A stretch of DNA of 64,000 nt from Devosia yakushimensis. GTDB taxonomy: Bacteria > Pseudomonadota > Alphaproteobacteria > Rhizobiales > Devosiaceae. Made by a program: the position numbers and the translations under genes. The stretch spans positions 169,935-233,934 of the forward strand of contig NZ_BSNG01000002.1 in NCBI RefSeq assembly GCF_030159855.1. Reading direction: 5' to 3'. Below are positions 8,053 to 17,367 of this stretch, in pieces. The first letter of the stretch is position 1, and the number at the start of each line of letters is the position of its first letter. The notes beneath the pieces were generated by a model. The model saw only the letters and a program-made list of their open reading frames with translations. It did no database searches and was not told the origin of the DNA.

Positions 8053-8157
8053 GAACAAACGAATTTTATCGACATCTTTAGAAGATATTCACGCCTTGCG
8101 CCCGATAAGTGTCAAGCCATGGGCTCCCTTATGGGGCTCATGATCTATCGGTAGAGC

Positions 8158-9687
8158 ATGCGTCGCGATCCCACCCTCAAAGCCATTATCGACAGTTACA
8201 GCACCGTCGCGCTGATCGCGGCTGCGGTGATTGCGGCGCTGGTGATTGCGAGCCTGTGGGCGCTGTGGGGCGCTTTGGGCAATGCCGGCCCCTTGATGCT
8301 GCCGCTGACAGTGCTGGGGGGTGGAGCGGCGCTGCTCGCCCTGTTGTGGCTGGGCTATGGCCGGCTGCGGCGGCGGGTCGCCGCGGCGCTCAGGGCCAAT
8401 CGCGAAGCCATGGATGCGGTCAAGCGCGATGCCCTGACCGGGGTGTTCACGCGCTCGCATTTCCTGGAAGCCATCGGCGCGGAAGTCTATCACGGCTCGG
8501 AGCGGGCCGTGGGCTATATGCAGCTCGATATGGACAATCTCAAGCTTCTCAATGACAGCGCCGGCCATGCCGCGGGCGATGCGGCGCTGGTGCATCTGGC
8601 GCGGGCCATTACCAGGCTGATGCCGGGGGCCATCATCGGCCGGCTGGGGGGCGATGAATTCGGCATTGCCATTATCGGCCATGACAATCGCGCCGCCCTC
8701 AGGCGGCTGGCCGAGGAATTGCTGCGCCAACTCGACAAGCCCGTGGCCATTGGCGGGCGGCCGGTGCGCCTCTCGGCTTCGGTCGGCATTGCGCTGGCGC
8801 CGGCCGATGCGGTCGACGTGGTCGATCTCATCTCCAAGGCGGATCTGGCGCTTTACAAGGGCAAGAAGGCCGGCCGCCGGGCCGTGGTGGCTTTCGATGC
8901 CGATATGCTGGGCGACGAGCGCCACCGCCGTTTCATCGAGCGCGAATTGCGCGCGGCCCTCCTGATGGATGAGCTGGAACTGCATTATCAGCCGGTCTTT
9001 TCGGCCGCCAGCATGACCGTCACCTCCCATGAGGCGCTGGTGCGCTGGCGGCACAAGGTGCGCGGCATGATCCCGCCGGCCCAGTTCGTGGGCATTGCCG
9101 AAGAGAGCGACCTCATCGACCGGCTGGGCGAATGGGTGCTGCGACGGGCCTGTGCCGATCTGCCGGCCCTGGGCAGTTCTTCGGTGGCGGTCAATGTGTC
9201 GCCGGCCCAGTTGCGCCATGCCGATTATGCCGACCGCTTTGCTGCCGTTCTCCTCGAGACCGACACCGATCCGTGCCGCATCATTGTCGAGATCACCGAA
9301 ACCGTGCCGCTCAATGCCGGCGGGGTGGCGATGGCCAATCTCGAAATGCTGCGCGCCATGGGCGTGCGCATCGCCATCGACGACTTCGGGGCGGGGCATG
9401 CGAGCCTCCAATATCTGCGCGGCTTTGCCTTTGACATCATCAAGATCGACCGCACCTATGTCGCCAATCTGGCCGATAGCCGGATCGACGCCATGATCGT
9501 TTCAGCCATTTGCGACATTGCCCGCTCGCTGCCGGTCGAGGTGATCGCCGAGGGTATTGAAACCCAGGAGCAGCTGACCCGGCTCAAACTGGCGGGCTGC
9601 ACGGGCCTGCAGGGCTATCTGCTGGGCCGCCCGGCTCCGTTGCCCGCACGGGAGCGGTCCCAGCAGCAGCGGGCCAGCGCGGCTTAG
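8158..9687 (+). CDS. Membrane-anchored GGDEF-EAL protein (cyclic-di-GMP turnover)
   Basis: A 509-residue protein: two N-terminal membrane helices (about residues 17-38 and 47-66), a GGDEF domain (about 85-245) and an EAL domain (about 260-500). The diguanylate cyclase motif is intact (GGDEF at 164-168), but the RxxD inhibitory site is not present. The EAL domain keeps its catalytic pattern: EAL at 292-294, then NVSPAQL, VEITET, DDFGAGHAS, IKIDRTYV and AEGIETQEQ. Both making and breaking cyclic-di-GMP are therefore possible; which dominates cannot be told. It has no periplasmic sensor domain of any size. It stands alone, with a palindrome upstream and repeats downstream. Confidence 0.92.
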   Translation: MRRDPTLKAIIDSYSTVALIAAAVIAALVIASLWALWGALGNAGPLMLPLTVLGGGAALLALLWLGYGRLRRRVAAALRANREAMDAVKRDALTGVFTRSHFLEAIGAEVYHGSERAVGYMQLDMDNLKLLNDSAGHAAGDAALVHLARAITRLMPGAIIGRLGGDEFGIAIIGHDNRAALRRLAEELLRQLDKPVAIGGRPVRLSASVGIALAPADAVDVVDLISKADLALYKGKKAGRRAVVAFDADMLGDERHRRFIERELRAALLMDELELHYQPVFSAASMTVTSHEALVRWRHKVRGMIPPAQFVGIAEESDLIDRLGEWVLRRACADLPALGSSSVAVNVSPAQLRHADYADRFAAVLLETDTDPCRIIVEITETVPLNAGGVAMANLEMLRAMGVRIAIDDFGAGHASLQYLRGFAFDIIKIDRTYVANLADSRIDAMIVSAICDIARSLPVEVIAEGIETQEQLTRLKLAGCTGLQGYLLGRPAPLPARERSQQQRASAA

Positions 9688-9745
9688 CTTGTGCGCTTTA
9701 AGAGCCAACGGCCCACCCTCCCTCGCCTCCCCAACCACCATGCCT

Positions 9746-9819
9746 CCCTCGGGCTTGACCCGAGGGCCGTTCTCAACACGGCACAAACGGCAAATGGTCC
9801 TCGGGTCAAGCCCGAGGAA
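9746..9819. repeat. Family B paired repeat, copy 1
   Basis: CCCTCGGGCTTGACCCGAGG and its reverse complement CCTCGGGTCAAGCCCGAGG, separated by about 30 bases containing CAACACGGCACAAACGGC. Each half is a near-palindrome. With copy A3 and B2 it makes up the roughly 510-base gene-free stretch after the GGDEF-EAL gene. Other copies are at 10068, 16781, 21721 and 23851. Confidence 0.85.
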
Positions 9820-9900
9820 ACGATTGTGGGGTGGATGGATGGTGCGGCGGAGCTATCACCCGGACTTAGTGGCCCCGCAATCTGTATAATCAACCACAAC

Positions 9901-9980
9901 GTCATTCCCGCGCAGGCGGGAATCCATTCTTCAGTCTGGCGCGCGTTATAAGAGTGGATTCCCGCCTGCGCGGGAATGAC
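9901..9980. repeat. Family A paired palindromic repeat, copy 3
   Basis: GTCATTCCCGCGCAGGCGGG at the left and GCCTGCGCGGGAATGAC at the right, including TCCATTCT / GAGTGGA extensions. It is almost identical to copies 1 and 4. It sits between two family B copies. Confidence 0.85.
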
Positions 9981-10067
9981 ATTGTGGGTGAGGTGGTGAA
10001 GGGATGACTTCGGGTTTCGGCGCTGACCGTTGCGCGTGTCCCTTACCCTCTCCCAACCACCATGCCT

Positions 10068-10141
10068 CCCTCGGGCTTGACCCGAGGGCCGCTCTCAACA
10101 CGGCGCAGGCGGTGAGTGGTCCTCGGGTCAAGCCCGAGGAA
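10068..10141. repeat. Family B paired repeat, copy 2
   Basis: Facing halves as in copy 1, with a closely related centre (CTCTCAACACGGCGCAGGCGG). The flanks are also shared with copy 1: CCAACCACCATGCCTC before, and CGATTGTGGGGTGGATGGA after. The repeat unit is therefore longer than the palindromic cores. Confidence 0.85.
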
Positions 10142-10198
10142 GGCGATTGTGGGGTGGATGGAGGCACCCTCCCGTCGAGGGAAAGTACCGGACCAGAT

Positions 10199-11005
10199 CT
10201 AAACCGCTTCCACCCCGTCCCGCGCCGCCTCGATCTTCCGGCGCTCTTCGTCGGTCAGCTCCAGCCTTGTCAGTTCGGCATCGAGCAGGATGGGCGTCTT
10301 GCTGCCTTCATGCAGTGCGGCCAGGGCCTGGCCATCGCCATTGAGCCAGAAGGGTTCCTGCTTTCTGCCCATGCGCGAGGTGACATTGGTGCCGCGCTTC
10401 TTGCCGGGGCGGGGCAGGGCATAAGTCACCGCCTTGCCGCCCAGCACGTTGGAAATGCTCGTGACCGTGACCGGGACGGCGGTCAGTTTCAGAGGCTTGC
10501 GGGCGAGCCGGCGGACCTGGTCGGCCTGGGCGCCCTTGAACAGCAGCACGGCGCCGAGCACGCCCATGAGCAGCACGAAGCCCGAGCCCACGATGATGCG
10601 GTTCCACAGCATGTCGAGCCCCAGGCTGAGGCCCACGATCTGCGGCTTGTCGCCCGAGCGGACCACTTCGACTTCGTAATCGCCGGTGTTGAAATCGACG
10701 AACATCAGTTCGATGTCGCGCTCGAAGGTCTTGCCCTTGACCGTATAGGTCACATGCGCCTCGCAATCGACGAAGATGGCGCGGCGCGTGGTGCAATGGC
10801 CGTCCGTGACGGTGGAATCGTAGACCACGACCGGGTTTTGCGAGATGACCCAGTCATTGACGATGCCGGGGACCTGCCAGACCGCGATGAAACCGCCAAT
10901 GCCCAGGAGCAGGAGGCCCCCGAGATAGGAGAAGATGCCGGGCACGATGCCCGTCTTGGCCAGCTTGAGCGGGCGGGTGGGGAAGGCAGAAGCGAGATCG
11001 GTCAT
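10199..11005 (-). CDS. DUF3592-like two-helix membrane protein, function unknown
   Basis: About 268 residues with two membrane helices (about residues 24-42, LGGLLLLGIGGFIAVWQV, and about 128-148, IIVGSGFVLLMGVLGAVLLF). Between them is a domain of about 80 residues with DGHCTTRRAIFVDCEAHVTY, the pattern of the DUF3592 family. The cytoplasmic C-terminal part is basic and has no recognisable motif. The start is uncertain: ATG at 11005 gives MTDLASAFPTRPLKL, and another ATG lies at 11020; neither has a strong ribosome site. It is divergent from the DUF442 gene. I cannot assign a function. Confidence 0.65.
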   Translation of the reverse strand: MTDLASAFPTRPLKLAKTGIVPGIFSYLGGLLLLGIGGFIAVWQVPGIVNDWVISQNPVVVYDSTVTDGHCTTRRAIFVDCEAHVTYTVKGKTFERDIELMFVDFNTGDYEVEVVRSGDKPQIVGLSLGLDMLWNRIIVGSGFVLLMGVLGAVLLFKGAQADQVRRLARKPLKLTAVPVTVTSISNVLGGKAVTYALPRPGKKRGTNVTSRMGRKQEPFWLNGDGQALAALHEGSKTPILLDAELTRLELTDEERRKIEAARDGVEAV

Positions 11006-11177
11006 CGGCGGTATCCGCATTTCATCGGTTTGAACGTGCCCGGCGCCGCTTCTGCTGCAAGGCAGCGCTGCGCATGACAGGCTGGCGACAGCTAGCCTTC
11101 TGTCGTAGTTGCGTCTAGTGCTGGCAGCGCGATATAACGGGCGTACCAGCCAGTTCGGTGCAGCGGGGAGCAAGCAG

Positions 11178-11594
11178 TTGGATTTGAAGCGCATAAATGA
11201 TCACATCAGTGTTTCCGGGCAAATCCAGCCTGAAGACATCGCAGCGCTCAAAGCCCAGGGCTTTACCACCATCATCAATAATCGCCCCGAGGGCGAATCC
11301 CCCGACCAGCCCGATGGCGCCGATATCGAAGCGGCGGCCAAGGCGGCGGGGCTGAGCTATCATGCCATTCCACTGGGCCGCGAAGGGGTTTCCCCCGACA
11401 TGGTCCAGGCGACCAGGGCCGCGCTCGAGGGGAGCACAGGCCCGGTGTTTGCTTTCTGCCGCTCGGGAACGCGCTCGACCACTTTGTGGGCGCTGAGCCA
11501 GGCCGGCGAGATGGATGCGGGCGAAATCATCGCCCAGGCGGCCGAGGCCGGATACGACATGAGCCATCTGGCCGGTCATCTCAGCCGCGACTAG
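11178..11594 (+). CDS. DUF442/TIGR01244-type phosphatase or sulfurtransferase-like protein
   Basis: A 138-residue protein that begins MDLKRINDHISVSGQIQPED when translated from the TTG at 11178, which has GGGGAG eight bases upstream and matches the usual start of the family. It contains GFTTIINNRPEGESPDQPD and the loop CRSGTRS, a Cys-x4-Arg active-site loop found in the DUF442 branch of dual-specificity phosphatase/rhodanese-like proteins. In other bacteria the same domain is fused to a persulfide dioxygenase-like hydrolase (Blh); here it stands alone. It is transcribed toward pyc. Confidence 0.78.
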   Translation: MDLKRINDHISVSGQIQPEDIAALKAQGFTTIINNRPEGESPDQPDGADIEAAAKAAGLSYHAIPLGREGVSPDMVQATRAALEGSTGPVFAFCRSGTRSTTLWALSQAGEMDAGEIIAQAAEAGYDMSHLAGHLSRD

Positions 11595-11700
11595 ACGGTA
11601 TTTTTCGGCGGCATGGCCGGGCGACCGGCCCGGCCCCATTCCAGACTGAGCCGGATCGCTCCCAGCGATCCCACGACCCCTCCTGCTCGGAATTATCTTT

Positions 11701-14700
11701 ATGCCTATCAAGAAAATCCTCGTCGCCAACCGCAGCGAAATCGCCATCCGCGTGTTCCGTGCCGCCAATGAACTCGGGCTCAAGACCGTCGCCGCCTATG
11801 CCGAAGAGGACAAGCTGGCGCTGCACCGCTTCAAGGCCGACGAGGCCTATCTGATCGGCAAGGGCAAGGGCCCGGTCGAGGCCTATCTGCAGATTGACGA
11901 ATATATCCGCATCGCCCGCATTTCGGGGGCTGACGCGATCCATCCCGGCTATGGCCTGCTGTCGGAAAGCCCCGAATTTGTCGATGCCTGCGAGGATGCG
12001 GGGATCATCTTTATCGGGCCGCGGGCGCAGACCATGCGCGACCTGGGCAATAAGGTTGCCGCGCGCAACATGGCGATTGCCTCCAATGTGCCGGTCGTGC
12101 CGGCCACCGAGGCGCTGCCCGACGATCCCAATGCGATCAAGAAACTGGCGGCCGAGATCGGCTATCCGCTGATGCTCAAGGCCAGCTGGGGCGGCGGCGG
12201 GCGCGGCATGCGCCGCATCATGGATGAAAAGAGCCTGCTGTCAGAAGTCAGCGAGGGCAAGCGCGAAGCCAAGGCGGCCTTCGGCAAGGACGAGATGTAT
12301 CTCGAAAAGCTGGTCGAGCGCGCCCGCCATGTCGAAGTGCAGCTGATCGGCGACGATCACGGCAATCTCGTGCATCTGTTCGAGCGCGATTGCTCGGTGC
12401 AGCGGCGCAACCAGAAGGTGGTCGAGCGGGCCCCCGCGCCCTATCTCGACGACACGGTGCGCAAGGATCTGACCGACGCCGCGGTGCGGCTGGGCAATGC
12501 CGCGAACTATCGCGGCGCCGGCACTGTCGAATTCCTGATGGATGCCGATACCGACAAGTTCTACTTCATCGAGGTCAATCCGCGCATCCAGGTCGAGCAT
12601 ACCGTCACCGAGGAAGTGACGGGGATCGACATCGTCAAAGCGCAGATCCATCTGCTCGATGGCGCGGTGATCGGCACGCCCGAATCCGGGGTGCCGCTGC
12701 AAAAGGACATTCATCTCAACGGCAATGCGATCCAGTGCCGGGTGACGACGGAAGACCCCGAGCAGAATTTCATTCCCGATTATGGCCGCATCACTGCCTA
12801 TCGCGGCGCCACCGGCTTTGGTGTGCGGCTCGATGGCGGCACGGCCTATGCCGGGGCCGTTATCACGCGGTTTTATGATCCGCTGCTGGAAAAGGTCACC
12901 TGCTGGGCGCCGACGGCCGAGGAGGCGATTGCCCGCATGCATCGCGCCCTGCGCGAGTTCCGCATCCGCGGCGTGTCGACCAATCTGGCGTTCCTCGAAA
13001 ACATCATCACGCACCCCGATTTCGTCGAGAACCGCTATACGACGCGCTTCATCGATACGACGCCGGAGCTGTTCAACTTCAAGCCGCGTAAGGATCGCGC
13101 GACCAAGCTGCTCAGCTACATTGCCGACGTGACGGTCAACGGGCATCCCGAAGTGCGCGACCGCCCGCGTCCGCCGGCTGAGGCCGCGGCGCCTGTATTG
13201 CCGGAATTTCCGCCGCTCAGCGTGGTGGAAGGCAGCCGGCAGGTGCTGGACCGGAGCGGTCCGGCGGCGCTGGCCAAGTGGATGAAAAAGCAGAAGCGGG
13301 TGTTGTTTACCGACACCACCATGCGCGATGCCCATCAAAGCCTGCTCGCCACCCGTATGCGCAGCTATGACATTACGCGCATTGCCCAGGCCTATTCGCG
13401 GGGTCTGCCAAACCTCTTCAGCCTCGAATGCTGGGGCGGGGCGACGTTTGACGTCTCCATGCGCTTCCTCAATGAGGACCCCTGGGAGCGGCTGGCCAAG
13501 GTGCGCGAAGGCGCGCCGAACATTCTGACGCAGATGTTGCTGCGTGGCTCTAATGGCGTGGGCTACACCAATTACCCCGACAATGTGGTCAAGTTCTTCG
13601 TCGCCGAAGCGGCCAAGGGCGGGGTGGATATTTTCCGCGTCTTCGATTGCCTCAACTGGGTCGAGAACATGCGCGTGTCGCTCGATGCGGTGCTCGAGGC
13701 CAATAAGGTCGCTGAAGGTGTGATCTGCTACACGGGCGATCTCTTCGATCCCGACCGTTCCAAATATGATCTCAAATATTATGTCGGGCTGGCGCAGGAG
13801 CTGGAAAAGGCCGGCGTGCATGTGCTGGGCATCAAGGACATGGCGGGCCTGCTCAAGCCCGCTGCGGCCAAGAAGCTGATCTCGACGCTGCGCAACGAGA
13901 CCGATCTGCCGATCCATCTGCACACTCATGACACCTCGGGCGCTTCGGCGGCGACAGTGCTGGCGGCGGTGGATGCGGGGGTCGATGCGATCGATGCGGC
14001 CATGGATGCGCTATCCGGCACGACCAGCCAGCCGACGCTGGGTTCGCTGGTGGCGGCTTTGGCCGGTGGCGAGCGTGACCCGGAGCTGGATTCCAAGGCG
14101 ATCCGCCAGATTTCCTTCTATTGGGAAGCCGTGCGCACGCAATATCGCGCCTTTGAAAGCGATCTCAAGGGCGGGGCCTCCGAAGTTTATCTGCACGAAA
14201 TGCCGGGCGGCCAGTTTACCAATCTCAAGGAACAGGCGCGCTCGCTGGGGCTCGAAACCCGCTGGCACGAAGTCGCCCAGACCTATGCCGACGTCAACCA
14301 GATGTTCGGCGATATCGTCAAGGTGACGCCATCATCCAAGGTCGTCGGGGACATGGCCCTGGCCATGGTGTCGGCCGGGCTGACCCGCGCCGATGTGGAA
14401 GACCCCAAGCGCGACATCGCCTTCCCCGATTCGGTGGTCGGCTTCTTTGCCGGCGATCTGGGCCAGCCGCCGGGTGGCTTCCCCAAGGAGCTGCAAAAGA
14501 AGGTGCTCAAGGGCAAGAAGCCGCTGACCGAGCGGCCGGGCTCCTACCTCAAAGACGTCGACCTTGAGGCTGAGCGAAAGAAGATTGCCGAGGAGGTCGG
14601 GCATCCGATCGACGATTTCCGGCTGGCTTCATATCTGATGTATCCCAAGGTCTATGCCGATTTCGAAAAGACCCAGGATCGCTACGGCCCCACCGAGGTA

Positions 14701-15141
14701 CTGCCGACGCCGGTCTATTTCTACGGCCTCTCCGAAGGCGATGAATTGCTGGTCGATATCGAGAAGGGCAAGACGCTGGTCCTGCAATATCTCGGCCGCG
14801 CGCCCACCAACGAAAAGGGCGAAGTGCGGGTATTCTTCGACCTCAACGGGCAGCCGCGCACCATCCTCGTGCCCGACCGGCTCAAGGTCGGCGAGGTCAA
14901 GCTGCGGGCCAAGGCCGTGGCGGGCGATCCCAAGCAAGTCGGCGCGCCCATGCCGGGCGTGATTTCGACGCTGGCGGTCAAGGAAGGCCAGTCGGTAACA
15001 GCCGGCGACGTGCTGTGTTCGATCGAAGCGATGAAGATGGAAACCGCCATCCATGCCGAGGTGGATGGGGTGATCGCCGAACTCCTGATCAAGCCGGGCG
15101 ACCAGATCGACGCCAAGGACCTCTTGGTCCGGTTCGAATAG
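11701..15141 (+). CDS. pyc: Pyruvate carboxylase
   Basis: A 1146-residue single-chain pyruvate carboxylase, which carboxylates pyruvate to oxaloacetate with ATP and bicarbonate and so refills the TCA cycle. The biotin carboxylase part (about 1-455) has KASWGGGGRGMRR, ERDCSVQRRNQKVVE and FIEVNPRIQVEHTVTEEVTG. The carboxyltransferase part starts near residue 535 with FTDTTMRDAHQSLLATRMRS and has the metal-binding HTHDTSG. The biotinyl domain is at the C-terminus, with the biotin lysine K1112 in EAMKMET. The length is normal for the family. The gene is monocistronic or followed by the MAPEG gene ten bases on. Confidence 0.98.
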   Translation: MPIKKILVANRSEIAIRVFRAANELGLKTVAAYAEEDKLALHRFKADEAYLIGKGKGPVEAYLQIDEYIRIARISGADAIHPGYGLLSESPEFVDACEDAGIIFIGPRAQTMRDLGNKVAARNMAIASNVPVVPATEALPDDPNAIKKLAAEIGYPLMLKASWGGGGRGMRRIMDEKSLLSEVSEGKREAKAAFGKDEMYLEKLVERARHVEVQLIGDDHGNLVHLFERDCSVQRRNQKVVERAPAPYLDDTVRKDLTDAAVRLGNAANYRGAGTVEFLMDADTDKFYFIEVNPRIQVEHTVTEEVTGIDIVKAQIHLLDGAVIGTPESGVPLQKDIHLNGNAIQCRVTTEDPEQNFIPDYGRITAYRGATGFGVRLDGGTAYAGAVITRFYDPLLEKVTCWAPTAEEAIARMHRALREFRIRGVSTNLAFLENIITHPDFVENRYTTRFIDTTPELFNFKPRKDRATKLLSYIADVTVNGHPEVRDRPRPPAEAAAPVLPEFPPLSVVEGSRQVLDRSGPAALAKWMKKQKRVLFTDTTMRDAHQSLLATRMRSYDITRIAQAYSRGLPNLFSLECWGGATFDVSMRFLNEDPWERLAKVREGAPNILTQMLLRGSNGVGYTNYPDNVVKFFVAEAAKGGVDIFRVFDCLNWVENMRVSLDAVLEANKVAEGVICYTGDLFDPDRSKYDLKYYVGLAQELEKAGVHVLGIKDMAGLLKPAAAKKLISTLRNETDLPIHLHTHDTSGASAATVLAAVDAGVDAIDAAMDALSGTTSQPTLGSLVAALAGGERDPELDSKAIRQISFYWEAVRTQYRAFESDLKGGASEVYLHEMPGGQFTNLKEQARSLGLETRWHEVAQTYADVNQMFGDIVKVTPSSKVVGDMALAMVSAGLTRADVEDPKRDIAFPDSVVGFFAGDLGQPPGGFPKELQKKVLKGKKPLTERPGSYLKDVDLEAERKKIAEEVGHPIDDFRLASYLMYPKVYADFEKTQDRYGPTEVLPTPVYFYGLSEGDELLVDIEKGKTLVLQYLGRAPTNEKGEVRVFFDLNGQPRTILVPDRLKVGEVKLRAKAVAGDPKQVGAPMPGVISTLAVKEGQSVTAGDVLCSIEAMKMETAIHAEVDGVIAELLIKPGDQIDAKDLLVRFE

Positions 15142-15151
15142 GACCATTGCC

Positions 15152-15787
15152 ATGCCCGACAATGACCAGGCTGGCATTGCGGGCGAGAGACGGAAATTGA
15201 TGTGGGGCGCGGCCATCGCGCTCCCGCTTGCCGTGGTGGCGTGGCTGGCTCTGTTCTGGCTGACGCCGCCGGTGGCATCAGCCGAAGAGCCCCTGGCGCG
15301 GCTGGTTTATGCGCTCAACTGGGTTGGCGTTGCGGTGCTGCTGACATTTCTCACCGCCATCGAAGCGGTGTCGCATGAGCGGCTGTTTACCCCGGCCATC
15401 GATCCCTTGGCGGGCCGGGAATCGGCGCGGATGAAGGTCAATCTGCGTTATCTGCAGCATACGCTGGAGCAATTGCTGGTGTTCATTCCGGGCCTGTTGC
15501 TACTGGCCTGGCATAGCGGCAATGGGGCGGAGCTGCGCGCGGTCACCGCCACAGCAATAGTGTGGATCGCGCTCCGTATCGTGTTCTGGGTCGGCTATCA
15601 CATCTCGCCCAGCCTGCGCACGCCGGGCCTGGTCGGCATGGCGATGAGCATGGTGGTGCTACTCTATTGCGTCGCGCGGTTCGGCTATGAGCTGGCGGGG
15701 CCGGTCGGCGCCGCGGTGCCGCTCGTGCTGTTTGGCGGCGCGGAGATGTTCCTGGTGTGGATCAGCCAGCGACCGGCGCGGGACTAG
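15152..15787 (+). CDS. MAPEG-family membrane protein
   Basis: A 211-residue protein with five or six hydrophobic segments. The MAPEG marker region is VNLRYLQHTLEQLLVFIPGL, with the Asn and Glu residues that bind glutathione in characterised family members. Bacterial members are mostly uncharacterised; some may act as membrane glutathione transferases. It starts ten bases after the pyc stop and may be co-transcribed with it, though a functional link is not obvious. Confidence 0.75.
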   Translation: MPDNDQAGIAGERRKLMWGAAIALPLAVVAWLALFWLTPPVASAEEPLARLVYALNWVGVAVLLTFLTAIEAVSHERLFTPAIDPLAGRESARMKVNLRYLQHTLEQLLVFIPGLLLLAWHSGNGAELRAVTATAIVWIALRIVFWVGYHISPSLRTPGLVGMAMSMVVLLYCVARFGYELAGPVGAAVPLVLFGGAEMFLVWISQRPARD

Positions 15788-15839
15788 GCACAGCACCCGC
15801 GCTTTTGGAACCGTGGCGACGAGGCGGCGTTGGGTCTCG

Positions 15840-16745
15840 ATGCAGGCCACAAAGCCCTATGCGATTTTGGAAGCGCCATCGAGCCTGGGTCTTCACACCC
15901 ATGGCGTCGAGCGATTGCCTGCGGTTCTCCTCGGTCTTGGCTTGCAGCGGCTTCTGGGTGCCAGCCATGCCGGACGGCTGCAGCCGCCGCGCGGCGATAA
16001 CCAGATCGACCCACAGACCCATACGCTCAACGGCCAGTTCATTGCCGATTGGTCACCCCAATTGGCCGATGCCGTGGGTGGGGTGCTCGATGGTGGTCAG
16101 TTCCCGCTGATTCTGGGTGGCGATTGCACCATTCTGCTGGGCGCCTTATTGGCGCTGAAGCGGCGCGGCCGCTATGGCCTGTTGTTCATCGATGGCCATT
16201 CCGACTTCTACGAGGCGCGCAGCAATGGCGAGGTCGATGGCGAGGGTGCCTCGATCGAATTGGCGCTGGTGACCGGCCGCGGACCGGCGCGGCTTGCTGA
16301 CCTTGAAGGTAAAGGGCCGCTGGTGCGCGACGAGGATGTGGTGCTGGTGGGTTTCCGCGATCATGACGAACAGCAAAGTTATGGCGGTCCGCCGCCGGCG
16401 CCAGATATGCTGGTGCTGGATTTACCGGTATTGCGCCGGATCGGCATCGAAGCGGTCATCGCGGCGGCGATGGAGCGCCTCGATCGCCCCGAACTCGACG
16501 GCTTCTTCATTCATTTCGATGCCGATTGCCTGCCCGACGCGCTGATGCCGGCGGTCGACGCGCCGGTGCCGGGTGGCGGGGTCGAACCGGCCGAGGCAGC
16601 GATGCTGCTGCGTGAGGCCCGGCAAAGCCCGAAAGCAGCCGGTATGGAAGTCACGATCTACAATCCCGATCGTGACGCCGACGGCCAGGCCGGGCGCCTC
16701 TTGCTCGATATACTGGTGGCGGGCCTTGCGGCCGACGCGACCTGA
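15840..16745 (+). CDS. Arginase-family protein with altered metal site
   Basis: About 301 residues with the arginase/agmatinase fold signature. The second and third metal motifs are present: FIDGHSDF (DxHxD) and HFDADCLPDALMP (DxD). The first motif, normally GGDHS, reads GGDCT, so a Cys replaces the His that ligates one Mn ion. A subfamily with this change exists in other bacteria to my knowledge, but its substrate is unknown to me; it should not be called arginase. The start is placed at ATG 15840 because upstream in-frame sequence is Arg/Cys-rich and overlaps the MAPEG gene. A family B repeat follows. Confidence 0.78.
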   Translation: MQATKPYAILEAPSSLGLHTHGVERLPAVLLGLGLQRLLGASHAGRLQPPRGDNQIDPQTHTLNGQFIADWSPQLADAVGGVLDGGQFPLILGGDCTILLGALLALKRRGRYGLLFIDGHSDFYEARSNGEVDGEGASIELALVTGRGPARLADLEGKGPLVRDEDVVLVGFRDHDEQQSYGGPPPAPDMLVLDLPVLRRIGIEAVIAAAMERLDRPELDGFFIHFDADCLPDALMPAVDAPVPGGGVEPAEAAMLLREARQSPKAAGMEVTIYNPDRDADGQAGRLLLDILVAGLAADAT

Positions 16746-16780
16746 AGCGGCGGGCCTCGCAGCGAAAACCACCCACCCAC

Positions 16781-16869
16781 CATCGCTTCCCTCGGGCTTG
16801 ACCCGAGGGCCTTTCGTAGCCCGGCAAAAGTTGGGAGTGGCCCTCGGGTCAAGCCCGAGGGAAGCGATG
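16781..16869. repeat. Family B paired repeat, copy 3
   Basis: The longest perfect arms of the family: CATCGCTTCCCTCGGGCTTG on the left pairs with the right half ending GGGAAGCGATG. The centre differs from copies 1 and 2 (TTTCGTAGCCCGGCAAAAG). It lies between the convergent arginase-like and YkvA genes, where it may act as a bidirectional transcription end. Confidence 0.85.
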
Positions 16870-16896
16870 GTGAAAACTAACGAATTGAGGACCGCC

Positions 16897-17205
16897 CTAA
16901 AGCCGGCGAGCCCGTCCACTGATGGTTTCGCCGCGGCCAGCCTTGGCCGGTGCATAGACCGGCAGGCGGGCGACGATCCAGCTTACCATCAGCGGCACCA
17001 GGATCAGGTCGTCGACCCAGCCCAGAATGGGGATGAAGTCGGAGATGATGTCGATGGGGCTGACCAGATAGAAGGCTACGAAGGCGGTGGCCGCCTTGAG
17101 GTAGAAGGGCGTGTGCGGCGACATGAACGCCTGCCACAGCAGGACCACTTCCTTGCGGAAGAGCAGGACGCGCGGAACGAGGCGGGACGTCAGGAGCTTG
17201 AACAT
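16897..17205 (-). CDS. YkvA-family (DUF1232) small membrane protein
   Basis: A 102-residue protein with the DUF1232 core FYLVSPIDIISDFIPILGWV followed by DDL, the defining motif of the YkvA family. One or two hydrophobic helices span about residues 38-80. Function is unknown in any organism as far as I know. It is divergent from ispG, with 163 bases between. Confidence 0.85.
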   Translation of the reverse strand: MFKLLTSRLVPRVLLFRKEVVLLWQAFMSPHTPFYLKAATAFVAFYLVSPIDIISDFIPILGWVDDLILVPLMVSWIVARLPVYAPAKAGRGETISGRARRL

Positions 17206-17367
17206 GGCTCATAGATGGTTGTGCTGCGGCGGGGTTCAAGATGGGAGTGCGATTGTGATCGTGCTTGCATGGGAGGCGGAATGACACATCCGCGCCATCA
17301 TCAATCAGAAACATTGCGCGGATAGGCTCGGAGGCTTATTTCTCGGCCAACAGCTTTATACAGGTGA

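Noticed and set aside
12241..13929. A 562-codon open frame on the minus strand opposite pyc
   Set aside because: Antisense to a clear pyruvate carboxylase; composition is rich in His, Arg and Gln as in other shadows.
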